From Carnegiea gigantea (taxonomy: Eukaryota > Streptophyta > Magnoliopsida > Caryophyllales > Cactaceae): a stretch of 64,000 bases of DNA. Both the position numbers and the translations under genes were made by a program. The notes below the pieces were generated by a model. The model was not told the DNA's origin, made no database searches, and saw only the letters and a list, made by a program, of their open reading frames with translations. The stretch is taken from NCBI GenBank assembly GCA_029747015.1, contig JAKOGI010000003.1, positions 515,001 to 579,000 of the forward strand. The letters are read 5' to 3'. Shown here in pieces: positions 24,314-38,700 of the stretch. Every line of letters begins with the position of its first letter. The stretch's first letter is position 1.

Positions 24314-25380
24314 ATGCCTCCAAGAAGGCATATTAACCAAACGGGACACAAAGAGAAGGCGAGTTGTTGTGGATACCCTAGCTTTCCATCCTGGTTTGTC
24401 CTCTGCTGTTGTTCCGCTCAACGCCGATTTACTCACAAATTGTAGCACACTCAACATGATGGCTTAACTGTGTGATTACCTCATAAATTCCGGCCTTGGT
24501 CCCAGGATGAATGAATCCGGTTGGTTTGAAACAAATCAGTTCTCACACGAAGTATCTTTCACAACCAAATGAAGCAGTACAGGTGCTTGACCGAGCAGTC
24601 CTCCAAGGCATCGGCGACATTTTGTGCCTTTCTTTGCAGGGCTAGATTGTAGGGAGGCACCTGTGGGACTCTGATACTAAGCTAAGAGATGGGGGCCTCA
24701 GTAGAAGTGGCCGGTACGTCAGGAACAAGCCTGAGTGGAAAAAATGTGGGACATGATCATTTCATGGGGCAGGAAGAGTATCATGGGATTTAGGAGAAGG
24801 TCTGATGAATGCTCTGACTGGGGTAACCGTCCTTCTACTTGCCTGAGATTAAGAACATAACAAGCTTGGTAATAGAATCAAGCCCTTGGAGCAACACTGA
24901 CTTTGCAATACCCAACCCACCCTACTTTCCACCCTTCGAGTGACAATGAGGTCTTTATATGGCAAGACAGGATGCATAGGCATCAAAGGCCTTACTTTGT
25001 TCTCATTCGCAGGTCTCCTAGACCTCAACTTCACGACTCCATAAGGAATGAGATTATCAGCCAATGTCTGAACTCGAAAGAATACTGTTAAGTTCTGGAA
25101 ATGTGACCCTATTGTGAAAACTGTGATCACCCAGGCCAATTGATGAGATTTTTTCAAAAGTCGTGTTTTGCTTACAGCCCCCAGGAGATTCATTCGCTAG
25201 GAGATCAATGTTCGATGCAATTCTAGCTGGATGCATACCGTCTTTTTCCATCCTGGTTCAGCATGTGTGCAATATTTATGGCACTTGCCTCAGAATTTTC
25301 CCACTTACTCTCTTTTTATTCCCATGGAAAAAAGGTATTCATGCAAATCCTAATTCTCGCTAGAAAGTATTGAGGATGCA
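24314..25380 (+). pseudogene. Xyloglucan galactosyltransferase (GT47, MUR3/KATAMARI1-like) pseudogene
   Basis: Read across frames, the plus strand keeps the order of motifs in plant GT47 xyloglucan galactosyltransferases. These include a near-start segment with LLTNCSTLNMM, then GLGPRMNESGWFETNQF, a GHDHFM segment, a YPTHPTFHPSSDNEVF segment with IWQDRM, and [13 protein letters not shown] followed by [13 protein letters not shown]. Functional enzymes are Golgi type II membrane proteins of about 550-600 aa that add galactose to xyloglucan. Here there are many stops and frame changes and no long open frame, so it cannot encode an enzyme. There are no introns, in keeping with the family's often single-exon structure. 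It lies between the rhomboid and MYB-like genes. Confidence 0.82.
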
Positions 25381-26281
25381 TTTGATATACAGTAAAGAAA
25401 GTTTTGACCGAATTGAAACAACTTGCAGGACCATGAAGGGTGAAAATAATTCAGCAATAGGGAACTTTCAAGAGGAATACGCATAGAAGGACAACCTTCT
25501 TGGAGGATTGGAGAACCGTAAGTGGGATGATTACTTTACACAACGCAACAGCAGCTGAATAGATAAAACAGCACCACATTATTTTTTATTCATGGTTGAC
25601 ATTATTTCAACAGTAGACACTGTACGGTCAACAACTTTTGATATGGTATATTAGTTAGTTGCAATCTTTGTACAACGTTACTATAGCATTTTATTTTGCA
25701 ACAGGTTCCTCACAATCCACCTTTTTGCTCGTAGATAAGAATGTCTACATTCAAATCTCAACATATTTCTGCTAAGCCTAAGGCAGAACCTTGGGGGGGG
25801 GGGGGTTGGTGTTAAAAGTTTTCAAAATATTAGTTCTGTCAGCTTCTGTACGGAACAACTATAATCCAGGGGCATCGTCTCCACATTCTTCCAGCTTAAT
25901 CTCCACACAGATACAGGCAAAAAGACACACCACCATTACAGCTCTGCACTACCGACTGAAATACGTATTTAGAGCACAAAGAAGCTGTTAAACGTTGAAG
26001 CAGAAAGTCAGGCATCAGATTCAGATCCCTAAGAGACCTAATACACATTAGTTCGTTTGATGCTTCTACAATGAAAAGCAATTTTTTTGAGAGGGCAGGG
26101 GGGGTTGTGACCAGCCAAATCCTTCCTAAAGACTACTTCCAATCATCTATATTTTACAGCAATTAAGTTGCCTAATTAAATATGGACTACAATTAACAAA
26201 GCAAGCCATGGACGCACGCAGGGGGAAAGCAGAGGAATTCAAGGGGGAGAGAATTTACGTAAGTTTGCTGTTCTAGCAATG
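25381..26281. other. Intergenic sequence and probable 3' UTR of the MYB-like gene
   Basis: No gene is seen. A poly(G) run of about 13 lies near 25793. The part near 26281 is presumably the 3' UTR of the minus-strand gene that ends there. Confidence 0.4.
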
Positions 26282-29200
26282 CTATAGATCCATCTGGTCA
26301 GATTTATCAGCTTCGTCTGAGACCATCTTTTCAATACTACCTCCAGGGACATCCAAGGCTGGTGAAACTCCATCTGTCCCATTCACGCTCGCATCACAGC
26401 TTCCTTGAACTGTCGGCGGCTTCTCACTATCAACCCGATATTTACATTCAGTCTTGGTTGTATCCTTGCTCATTGCACATTGAGAATTATCAGCATCAAC
26501 ACTTTGGCTACCAGGATCTGAATGTGCACCTCGTGCTTCTGGCAGACATCTGGAAGAAGAAGCATTATTATCTTCGTGAACCGCCGAAAGCTTTGAATCT
26601 GATACTGAAACTCTAGCCTCAAATGAGCTCTTGCTGTCCCTTGGGCACGGTTCACTGGCTGATGTCTTCTTGTCCATTTGCTGCAGCTCACTGGCTGAAG
26701 TCTTATTGTCCATTTGCTGCGGCTCACCGGCTGAAGTGGAAGTCGGTGCTGAATTTCTTTGGTCCAATGCCATAGGAGGTACAGCTGTGGCCTTTGCAAC
26801 CTGGGAGACAGCGGGTCTTACACAACTGCCCTTTGCTTGGTGACCCCCTCGTGGAGGGTGGGTAGAAGTTCCAGCAGCCATAGAAGTTGCAGCAGTAGCT
26901 ACTAAGCCAGTGCGAATGAAATGCACATTTGGAGGCAAAGGACTACTTCCAGTGGCAGAAGACTTGATCAGAGGATTACCTCCTCTTATGTGCACTGCAT
27001 TCTTTGATTGGGCGGCTTTGAGTAGGGTTGCCGCATCTGAAGGGCTAGCAATGCGGGCCCCTGCAGCAACTGCAGCAGCCTGAATGGAATCACTGACACT
27101 GCCAATTGCATTCATTGGTGCCTTTTTTAAGGCAGGGTGAGGCTTTGCCACACCCATTGATCCTGGTTTCACAGAAGTTGTGTTCGTGACATGACCGTTT
27201 TGTAGTTGGGATGAGGTAGTACCGACAGCAGTTGGTGTGTCCCCATTTGATGTGTTCAAATTCGTACGATTAGTAGTTGCAGCTCCTCCATTGCCAACTA
27301 CGAAACAACATTAAATGGGTTACTCAGCAATTTTTTAGACTGCAATTCAGAAAATGCAATCAAGAAAACCCATATGCACTTAGGGCAGAGTAACAAATAT
27401 GAACTTGCTTTTATTTTACAGTTCAAAAAACCAGAGTTCAAATTATTTCAAATAGAAATCCAAATATCCACCAAACAGATAAAAGGCAGCGAACAATGGT
27501 ACAGGCATGCCATCCAGTTCTAGTGTTCTAGACTCTGTTTTCTATGAATTCTTGGTGACTCGGAACTTTCATTCTGGACTCTGGAGGAACAAGATTCTTC
27601 ACAAGTCAGCTCTTTGTGTACACCACGTTACCCTGAAAGGAATATGAGTTCCACTCGACCTTGCAGTTTGGTTGGGGGGGGGGGAGAACTATGAATGTTT
27701 TGGGCTCAATAGATTATGTGAATGCAATAGCGACCAGTCTAGGCACTAGGGACAGCAATTCCACTGACTCAAATGGAGCCAAGGATATCGGTGCCACCCA
27801 ATCTGAGTAAATGGACATGGATCAGAAATGAATGAGTTTGAAATAGATAATGATCCTTCATCCAATTACCCACAAGATTGATATCTACATTCATTTATTT
27901 CTCATACACAATTACTTATTCCTTTAATCCCTTTTAATCGCCTAATAAATAATTAAACCTTCAATTATTAATTCTTTTAGTCCTTTTTAATCCCTTGATT
28001 AACTAACTCATCATACTTCGCATCTAAGAAGTTACAGGAATAGTATCAAAAGCACCAGCGATAGCATAATAGCGACGGATTTGATTTTCTCTTCTATAAA
28101 AGATGTAAATTCACTTGTACAACTTGGTTGAATCATGCATATCAGCATATGACTCAATGTCCCGAAAAAAGAAAAAAATGAATTTAAACAAAAACAAAAA
28201 AGCATATCATTTAGAATACAGAGATCAAGACAAAAAGAGCCGAATTGTCCAATGGATATGCAATAATCGACTCCATCAAATGCACATGAATGCTCGGAAT
28301 TGGTGCACAAGGCCTTACAATAACACAAACTATAGCCTAGAGTAGATCCGGTGGGACCAAGTTTTCCTGCCTTTGACTGAAAAATATATTCAGCATTCAA
28401 TCTCAAACCCATCACACAAGCCTTGGCTCCCCTCTTTCTCACAAATAATAGAAGAGGGGAAAATCAAAGCAGTCAGCCAAGGATGTTACCCTCGCATAAC
28501 AGGAGGGCCTTATGCCGACTACATCATCAAGCCTTAAGACCAAAGTTACTAGGATTTGCGGTACAAAGTGAACATGAAACTCAACCAAATTCAAAATTTT
28601 GAGGTATCCAGGTGTTGGAACGCAGTACGCCACTGCATGAATGCACAAATGAGAATGTGGCATGTAGGGATCATAATGGGATTCCAATAACGCCTCCCTC
28701 TGTCCTAACTATGAGCAACTGCTTTTTTCCCTCCATAAGATACAAATATAAAGGATTTTTGGAATATAATAATCCAAACTTAGGGGGGATGGAAACCAAT
28801 ATTCCGAACTTGAGAAACAGGCACCAATGCTTTGAACTTTCTGTATTTTTACGGTCAATAATGTGTACTTAAATTATTATTAAAAAAAAAAAGCAGTGAG
28901 CACTGACATCTATTTCTCAACTTCGGACTATTGGTTCCAGCCTCAAAGTTCGAATTATTATATTCCAAAAATTGAAATATAAATGATGTGCCTAATGATT
29001 ATTCATCAAACAATGATAGAAACATAGCTAACAAAAAATGCAGCTGCCTACCTTCCATCAACGTATCCCCAATATACGGCATTGAGGTGACTGCTATATC
29101 ACTGTAGCTATTTTTAGATCCCTCTTGTCCTACAAGAGAAACTGTGGTCCTTGTCGATTAAATCGTGCAATGTTGTAGGTCCATTTCCAGCTATGAATGT

Positions 29201-32200
29201 TTCAAATGCCAGTCACATATAAGGGCTTAGATTAATTGGCATGTAATCCACTGCTACAGCTTTAATTTGGTTTGACGCATGATCAACTTCATCCTCCCAG
29301 TCATTCAGATTCCTCAAGAGACTTGGAGTCTAGTAAGTGTATCTTTGTGCCCTGTACTCTCCTTTTTCTACCTTTCACGTGGGAACAACCGAAAAATTAT
29401 GATTTGCTGTGATCAAAGATAAAAGTCTAAGTCCCCCCCCCCCCCACCCCGATCAGGTGGAAATGTAGAAGATATCAACCTCCTGCAAACGTATGGGCTA
29501 TGTGGTAAAAGTGGGTAAAACGTTGAGATCAATAGGGAAACCACAAGTTTGGTGAAAGAAGCGATGGTCTCTCTATGAATATTTGAATGGCAATGAAAAT
29601 TTTGTCTAACTCATAGGGAATCCTCAACTTATTGGTCAGGAGAGGGATGCTTCTCAATATTGGGGCTACATTTGTATTCGTGAATGATAAAAGCAACTAT
29701 CAGGATCATGTTCAGCTAAATATGAGAACCATGCGTGTAGATGAGATCTACCCTGCCTAGGAGAAACCTCAAGGTGTTGGCTTAGTTTGGTTAAATTTCC
29801 ATATCAACAGTGGTAAAGAATGCAATCCAACTCACCTCATCCCCAATATTACCCAAGCAAAAATGAAGGATCAACAAGTCCAAAACCGATGTTCACATAT
29901 GCTATTTGAATGTTGACTGGTAAATAACTACCAATGAGACAATCTGAAACTGTCTGGAAAAGTGAAATGGACATGAAATTGACTACATAAAAATATGAAG
30001 TTCCTTTCCAAATTTTTTTAATTTTAAAATGAGCATTGGAAAAGCCATATATTTCCACAGGTTTCAGTAATAAAAGCTGCAGAAAAAGGAAACCATACCC
30101 GCGCCACAGCCTCCGGTTAAGTTATCCTTCAAGGCCATGTCAATTGCTCTACGAGTAGCCAGCTGTGCCTCAGAAAGTTGTGATGACAGACCCCCTAGCA
30201 TCAACCTTCCCTGTTTCTTCCTTATGATTGCCCACCTCTGCATATGCAAGAGAAGTCAACAACACAGCAGATTCAAGAATATATTGTCATGGCCAGGCAG
30301 AAGAAAAATCGAGTTCAAAAGCTTGTCCAATGGGCTAAATTGCAAATCAGATATGAATGCATTTAGAGCACAACTAGCAAACCTTGTGATCCAACTGATG
30401 GTTTCAAAATATTGCGGACTCCGTTGCCGGGATTTGAACCCGGGAAACCTGGGATAAACCCAGACATCTTAACCGGACTAGATGACAACGGATCGCAAGT
30501 TATTAGAAATTTGCAAGCTATGCAGATTATGTGGAGTTCCAGAACCCACAGTCACCTGGAAGAACCCCCGCCCCCTTTCCTTTTCCAGCAACTGGAAAAT
30601 TATCATACTCTCACCACCCTGCACAAAAGTCTCATTTCAGCTCATATATGTGGCTAGATTGGCAAACATTCTCACAAAGTCTACCCAAACCGGCAAGAAT
30701 AATCTAAAGACTCCTCTTCCCTTCACCAGCAATCCTTTTCTGTCATTGAAGGCAGCGGCAGGAAACAACCACAAAAGCTAAAAAGTTTACACCGCCTGCT
30801 AGTGTGGGGTCCTCAATTTTAGCCAACAAGGATCCTGAGTTTGGTTAATCCCGAAGGCATTCTAAGCGAATATACATATCTTAAGCCACTTTGACCAATC
30901 CTTCCACTAGACTAATGAATGGTTGGAAAGCAAGTACTACTCATTGCTAAATATCTCTTTGGCCCTTGCTGATCCGTCACAAAGAATGCTAGATATCCAA
31001 TGCTAAATGAAAGAAATTGCCAATAAGCATTCTAGCCTAATCAAGACAGGATTGTTTGCACCTAGTTCTCAAGGCATGGACTCATGTGACACCAATGTCT
31101 CCAGTTCAGTACTCAAAAATGCATCATACATTAGAAAGAGTTACATATTTCACGGTGGCTACAGGGGGTGAAAATGTCAGGCCATATCTTTCACAGCTTT
31201 TGCAATGACAAGGACAATAACAATGTGAATTATTTTTCTTCTAAACAAAAGCTGAAATAGTACTGCAATATCCACTTAAGACATGTCCTCGTTGAATAGC
31301 AGTTTAGTATCATAGACCTCCACAAATGTGATAACTATCTCCATCACATTAAAGGGGCTTCATATAAATAGATTCTCAAGCCATGAAAGATGCCGCTAAC
31401 ATAATCAACAAAGTTTGGCGACTTAAGCTAGTGAAGTAGCAACTAGAAAATCCAACCTCACGGGGATAGTTAATTCTTATTTTTGTTTTATTTTTTTAAA
31501 AGAGAGGGCAGGTGATAAAGATTCAACCCAAATTCAACATTCATTACTGACAAAACTTTTTATAAAAAAAGAGTCACCATCAGCTGAGACTTTTTTCTTC
31601 CAAAGTACGAACACAGAGAACAAGACCCCATAAGAAAAAAATCTGCAAAGATGTGGTCAAGTGAGTAGAACCTGAGATAATTGTGAAGCACTTCTATCCC
31701 CTTTGAATTCGCCTTTTACGATATTAGCCCAATTCCCCTCACCAAATTTCTTAACGGCAGCAATCAGTTCTAAATCCTCCTCATAAGACCAATGTTTTCT
31801 TTTCTTTCGAGAAGGACACTTGCCACTTTCTAAACCATCAGCATCCAATGCCTCACCAGAGGGGGCTGCAACCTGTGTTTGTTTCTGAACAGAGACTGGC
31901 ACGTGCAGCAAAGATCTCAAAGATGCAGGATGTCGAGTCTCTGAAGAATTCTTTGATGAATGACCGTTAGGCATATCACCCTTAACAACTGAGCTGTTTG
32001 GCATACTTAACTCACTTGATGATCCAGAGGCAAGTACCTAATGAAACCAATTAAAACGGAAAAAGGTAAGCAATATGACACACGCACACGCGCGCGCGCG
32101 CGCGCACACACAGAGTGAATGGAAAAAATATATATATTGCACAAACCGAATTGAGAGCCAAAAACTACAGAGCAGACAGACACATGGAATGATTAGAACA

Positions 32201-35200
32201 AATTCAACTTGAAGATTAGTGATAAAATCAGGACTGGCACCATACCTGCCATAAAATCAGGACTGGCACCATACCTGCCAATCATTGGCCAGTGTTCAAT
32301 GACATCCTTCAAATGTCTGTTCATAAACCCATGCCATCCAATTCTTTACCAATAAGAAAATAATCTCAAGAAATAGCATCTCGAATCCCATAAAGGTTAT
32401 CACCAGAGGCAATTTTGACGGGGCATGAATTCAAGTTTCCAGTCTTTTTTTTTTTAAAAAAAAAAAAGATCTTAATAAAAGGGACATTGACAGATATTCC
32501 ATCATGTGAAAGTTGTCTTTCAAGTTCAAGGTATGCACTGATATATATAAATTCAAACACTTGAAAATTATCACCCTCACTCAAATTAATATCATAGACA
32601 TAAACCCTTGGATCTGACGCTGTGTTTAAAAAAGCGCGCCCGGGGCGCGCCTAGACACACAAAAGCCCTAGGCGCACACTGTTGCGCCTTGAAGAGAGTC
32701 AGGCGCAGCCCATTTTTTAAGCGCGGGCTTTTTCGGGGCTTCTCTGGGCTTCTGGTCGAGGCGCGGGGCGCGCGCTTTGTGGGCTTCGTTGATCTTAACT
32801 TGCCGTTAGGGGAAAAAAAGAAAAAAATATATATAAAGGCCAAATTTCAAGGGCTCAAGGCCCTCTACTGCGACCCACCTTCCTCTTTCGAGCTCCCTTG
32901 TGCATCTGGCTGGTGGTGGTACTCCTTTCTTCTGTTCTCTGTTTGTTTCAGCTCAAACCCTAGACTCCACAACACCATGTAAGTGCTTCTACTCCTTTCT
33001 CCTTTCAATTTTCCATCTTCCTCCTCTTCATCCTCCTTCTTCTCTGAATCTCGACTGCCATGAAAGTGGTTTCGAGCTTTCCTTTTTTCTTTTTTTTTTC
33101 TGGGCGTGAATTGGTGCCAGACTCGCCCCTGCTACAGTGCCAGACTCCTCTTCTTCTCTTCTTTTCGCTTCTTGCTCTGCCTGAATTCTTGAATTACCCC
33201 CCCAGCCAAGGACATGTTTGGGATTCTATTATTTAGTTGGGGTAAATAAGTGAGCAGAGCTGCGTCTAATAATTCCATAGGGTAGCCGGGCAGGGCACTT
33301 CAATTTAATTGAAATGACATAGAGGTGCTTTAATCTTATCTTGAAGTAGTGTTTAAAATTATTGAAGTGGGATTGAATGGCAACTTTGGAGCTCTAAATT
33401 TTGTAAGCCCACTGACTGTTTGTGAGGGTTTACTGATGACAGGAATATGGAGCTCATGTGATATCAACTGTTCCTCAGTTTTAAATTTTTAATTATCTAT
33501 TTTTGTGTATTTGATTGTGTGTTTTTTTTTTTTTTTGTTTGTTGAAAATTGTAGTGAACTCATTTGTGGTGTTGATTTTTGGGTTGAATACTTGAATTAC
33601 TTGAATTGAATGGAGGATACATCCGGTACTCCTACGGGTTCGGTCTCCTCTAAACCTTTGGATCTAAAAAGAAAGTATAGTAGGCAAGATGAAAATAATA
33701 AAAATAATTTCTATTGCAACTTTTGTGGAGTGAGGACCATGGGAAGAGTCTTCCGGCTTAAGTAACATTTAGCAGGAGGATATCGTAATACTGTAGGTTG
33801 TAAAAAAGTGCCGGAGCATGTTAGGAAAGAAATCCAAGACTATATGGAGCTAAAAAAATCAACAAAGGACCCTTTGCGTTTTTTTGCGCCTCGGGCTTTT
33901 TTAATCTAAGATCTGACGTTAGGAAAATTAGAGGCTATGGGATCTGGATTCCAAACACGGGTGGCAGACACAGGTAAAGATCCGAGTGTCCAATTCATCA
34001 AGTCGAAAAATTTAGGACACGGGGACGCAGTCCTAAACTTGGACACAGGGCCTGAAACCATTCAAAATTAGGACATAGACATATTTTTTTCCCTTAAAAT
34101 TAGCATATAACATATTAGCCTGTCTTACTTAAGTCAGCCCATTTATTAAAGAAAATTTATATTAAAGTAGCCCATAGTCCATATTATAGATTTAGAACAT
34201 ACCAATTTTTTAAAAAAAATATGAAGGACCTGTTCTAGTCAATATCCAGTGTCCAGCCCATTCCAACAACCCACCCACTTTCATTTATTATTAAAAAAGA
34301 AAATACCCACAAACAAGGAAAGAAAAAAGAAGCAAAGAGAGCCCAGAGGCAGCAGCATGCCACAACTGCAACAGAAAGATGGAAGCTGGCCCACCTCTAT
34401 CTCTCTCTTCCCTCTTTTTGTCGACTGAAGAAGTCGAGCAATGAGCTTCTACAACCCTGCCGCCCACATCTCTGCAACAACAACCCATCTCCACCACGCC
34501 TCTAACCTCTGTATTTTATCGTTCACTATTGTGTCATAGTGATTTCAACGGGTCTGATCCGCATCCCGTGTCCGAATCCGTGTCGAATCGTGTTGACATG
34601 GATAGGGCAGGCCAAGTGCCCAGTCCCGGTAACGTAGATTAGAGGTATGGTACTAATATTTCCTAAGTGAAAACAAAGGAAAAAAAAAAAAAAAAAACTT
34701 GGACAATGCTAGATGCAAGGGCCGTAAAAAGGCTTTGGCTGCACACCTAATTTTCCAAGCATATTTGGTGATATCCAATGAGACATTTGCCAAAGAAGGG
34801 GAATGAGTCCATATCCACCTAACAAGTTTAAATGAAAGCAATGGAGCAAAAGGAGGCAAAATAGGTAGGCCCTCACTAAAGTTGTTCTAATCATAATCCT
34901 GCCACAAAAGCAAAACTAAAAGAAAGATAAAAACATACAAAATTATGCCTCTGATATATTAAGCGATATACCGACAATCTTTCACAAGCAGAGCAGGCGG
35001 TCCAGGAAAGATAAAGAGACTCTAAAAGAGAGTAAAATGCCCAATGACGTTAAAAAAAATAAAAATAATTACTAGTAGTAGTAATAGTAGTAGTAGCAAT
35101 AGTAATGATAACAATAATAATTTAATCAAAAAATTAACATCTGCACTTTGCTTAAAGTTTATAGTTGCTGGGATGAGGGATAGATCCATATTGAGAAAAG

Positions 35201-35755
35201 AGCTCAAGATCAACAACGATAACGACACCTCCCAGTGTGGGTCCGGCTTTAGCAGTGTTTGGGGAGATCCAGATGTACGCAACCTTACCTCTCCAGGCAT
35301 CCCTGCTCGTAGAGAGGCTGATAAAGGAGCTCATGGTCGTAATAGATAAATTTGCTAAGATACCGGGACGAAGAGTTCGATTCAATCGCTATGATAGTTG
35401 GGATCGTAATTCACTGTTAGAATTTGTTTGGGCAGTTAACTAAAAAATTCTCGTTTTTCTTTTTTTTTTTTGGGGGGGGAGCCCAGCGTAAGATAGAATT
35501 CGGGTATTGAAGGATGATCTATCCATTAATTCCAATTTACCCGCTTTCCAAATCCATTTCTAATTTACTGCTTTAAGATAACAAACAAAATAAACAGATG
35601 GAATTGGGAGTCCATTAATACTGCTATATTAAAATCCAGCTGATCAATGTGGGAAAAATGTAAAAAGGCTTTTTAACTCCCACATGTCTTGAGGATCAAA
35701 ACTCCATTCCTCTCCCTCTCTCTGTCAAGGTCAGAGACCCATTAGTTGCCCTCCT

Positions 35756-35796
<41 letters not shown>

Positions 35797-38700
35797 TATT
35801 TTGAACCTCGGCAAACCCATTAATTGCCACCCCTCTTCCTCCCATACTTATGGGTTTCTCCCATGGTTTCCATTTACTTTCTAAGTTCCTCCTATGGCTT
35901 CTTTGGATATGGATCAACAATTTTCTCAATCCGAATCGCCGTAAAGCATTTTGGATCATCACCGAATGCTGATATGGACCAAGGATCCAAGGTTGCGGAT
36001 CTGGTAGGAAACACCGCATTGGCTAACTAAGGTCTAATCTTTGATCATCTATGTGGTGATGCATAGCAAGCAACCTATGCTTAAACTAGACTAAGTACAT
36101 GTTTATACACTATGCAGCATCCTATAGCTCCACATAGAAATCGGTGATCTCCTAAAAATAGAAGCATGCCAAGTAAAAGTGTCCATCGTTCAATTGACCC
36201 AACCACACAAACAGGCAAAACACAGAAACAGGCTCAAAGCAAGAAAAGTCTCAATGGTTCATGTGTTCTTCCATCTACATAAAGAATCGAAAATCCAGAA
36301 TAATGACATGTTGAGATTTTACATTCTTGTCCCTCTGTGCTCTGAAGTCACTGTCCTCTCTTGTACATTCATACACATAGCCATATACATATAGCCAGCC
36401 CACAATGTCCCAGCCAGTTGCTGTACTCAAAAAGTGGCACAAACATGCTAACCCCAACCACTGCCGTCAATTTAGGCATAACAGGCCGCAAGTCCTGTCC
36501 AATACTTCAAACACATTCACATGGAAAATGCTATGGATGTTACAATAACGAAAACATGTGAGTAATGAACGGGTCAGATCATCATTCCAGGATTTGCAGT
36601 TTTCTGAAGCAATCAATTGGTTCACCAGACTACATCCCAGCGTAACACATTCTCCAGGTCGCCTTTTTTTGGGGGGGGGGGGGAGTAATCAAAGAGGTGT
36701 ATTAAATGGACACCAAGGGGATGTCACCCATGTACAAATGGGGCAATACAAAAACATTATGCCCTTAAGCTTTAATTAATAATGCAATCGACAAAACCCA
36801 AAAATTTTAAATTTTTGTTACTACGGAGCCCCACACTCCAACTATACAACAACATCAAAAACTAGAGTCTTAAAATCTAGAAACGACAAGACTTAGTCCT
36901 CAAAAATACGACGATTTCTCTTCTTCCAAATAGTCCACCTAATAGCCAAAGGAACCATGTTTCAAACTCCAAGGACCAACTCTTCTTCATCCTTCTCCTC
37001 CAAGCCACTACCACATCTCTCACATTAAAAGGTTGAACTGAACTAATTCCCATTAGAGAGAAGATAAATCCCAAAGCGAAGAAACCCACCGACAATATAC
37101 AAGTAGATGATCCACAATTTCTTCCTCCTCCAAACACATGGAGCTTCTACTTGGGCCTCTAAAATTTCCTCTTTTAAGCATGTAATTCGTAGGAATCTTG
37201 CATAAGGTGGCTGCCCAAGCAAAGAAACACACTTTTGTGGGAGGTTTAGACTTCCAAATAGACTTAGCAGCAAAATCACAACCATCCAAGGCTTCAAACT
37301 ATGTGGAATAAAAACTCTTGACGCTAAAGGATCCCTTAGAGTTTAATAGCCACACAATCTCATCCTTGCCTTGGGACAGAACCTCGTTGTCAGCAAGTAC
37401 GGCTAACAAATTACAAACATTGTTCTCTTCCCAATCATTAAGACTCCTCACAAAAGTCAAATTCCAATTGCTAATTTCACCATTCCAAGAAACTACTTTT
37501 AACGTGGCATACTTCAAACGAGCCATCCTAAAAAGATCAAAAAAAAGAGTCTTTAAAGGTTGATCCCCACGGCAAAAATCATGCCAAAATAACACCCCTG
37601 AGCCATCCTTCACCTCAAAATGCACTAAAGATTTGAAACGCTCAAGACCTGCTAAGATAGATTTCTAACAACCAATACCGTGAGAATAAGAACTCTCTTA
37701 CTCCACCAACCCAACTCATTGATCCCATATTTGGCCTTAATCACATTTTTCCACATCGCATTATCCTCCTTTGCAAACCTCCACAACCATTTGGTCTTGA
37801 AAGCTTCGTTCATAATACGGAGAGATCTTATGATGTATATGTGGGTGGTAAGTGAACCAAATCAAACTCAAATAAACCCAAATAAGAATTGAACCAAAGT
37901 AAAGAGAAAATGGAAGGTTGATTGAGATGGAATGAAAATAATAACAAAAAAAGAACAAAGGATAAACAAGACCTTGCACTTGAGATAATCCTTCACGGAG
38001 CCACTCAAGGACTTGATCTTGGGCAAATCCTCTTGTCTTCACCAAGGAATCACTCCAATTGGGAAAGAAAAGAGAACCTAGAACACCACTTGAACTTGCC
38101 AAAATTCAAGATATAGAACTAGGGATTTTTTTTTGGACACAAATGAGAATCACTCTCAAGGTGTTTGTACTACTCTTCGAAAAATTTGCAACTCTGAATT
38201 CAAATGCAACTACATAACCCACCTATTTATAGGCTAAACAAAGATAACCAAAAGACTTAAAAACTCCTAGCAATTAAAAATAGAAAATTGAAAAGGCTTG
38301 GAAAATGGAAAAGACTCAACATAAAGGGGTGGGAGAGATTACAAAGAATATTCTAGGCTTCCAATCAGCTGAAGACATCCATCTAGAACACTCCAAGTCA
38401 TGCATGATGTCATCCACATGATGTCATGTAACCAAAGTCTCTTCATTTGCCCAGCATTTAATCCTTGCAGCAGCCTCCACTTCAACTGAGCATAACTCTC
38501 AGCACACACGTCCAAATCAGGTGATTCTGGGCTTGTTGGAAAGCCCTGGAAATCTATTTTCCAGAATGGGCTCATTTGCTCAATTTGGATAAGTAGATCA
38601 AAAGTTATGGTCCGAACATTACACCTATATCAGAACTGGACTGGAGCAGGACAACTTCCCTTTGAGTGCTACTTTGCCCAATCAAATGACGTCCAAATTA

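Noticed and set aside
32592..33109. Overlapping frames in the GC-rich left end of the hAT element
   Set aside because: Both strands are open only because of GCGCGC-rich terminal repeats. No protein similarity is visible.
35696..36019. Minus-strand frame with Arg-Glu repeats
   Set aside because: It is produced by the (CT)n microsatellite and lies in intron 3 of the MYB-like gene.
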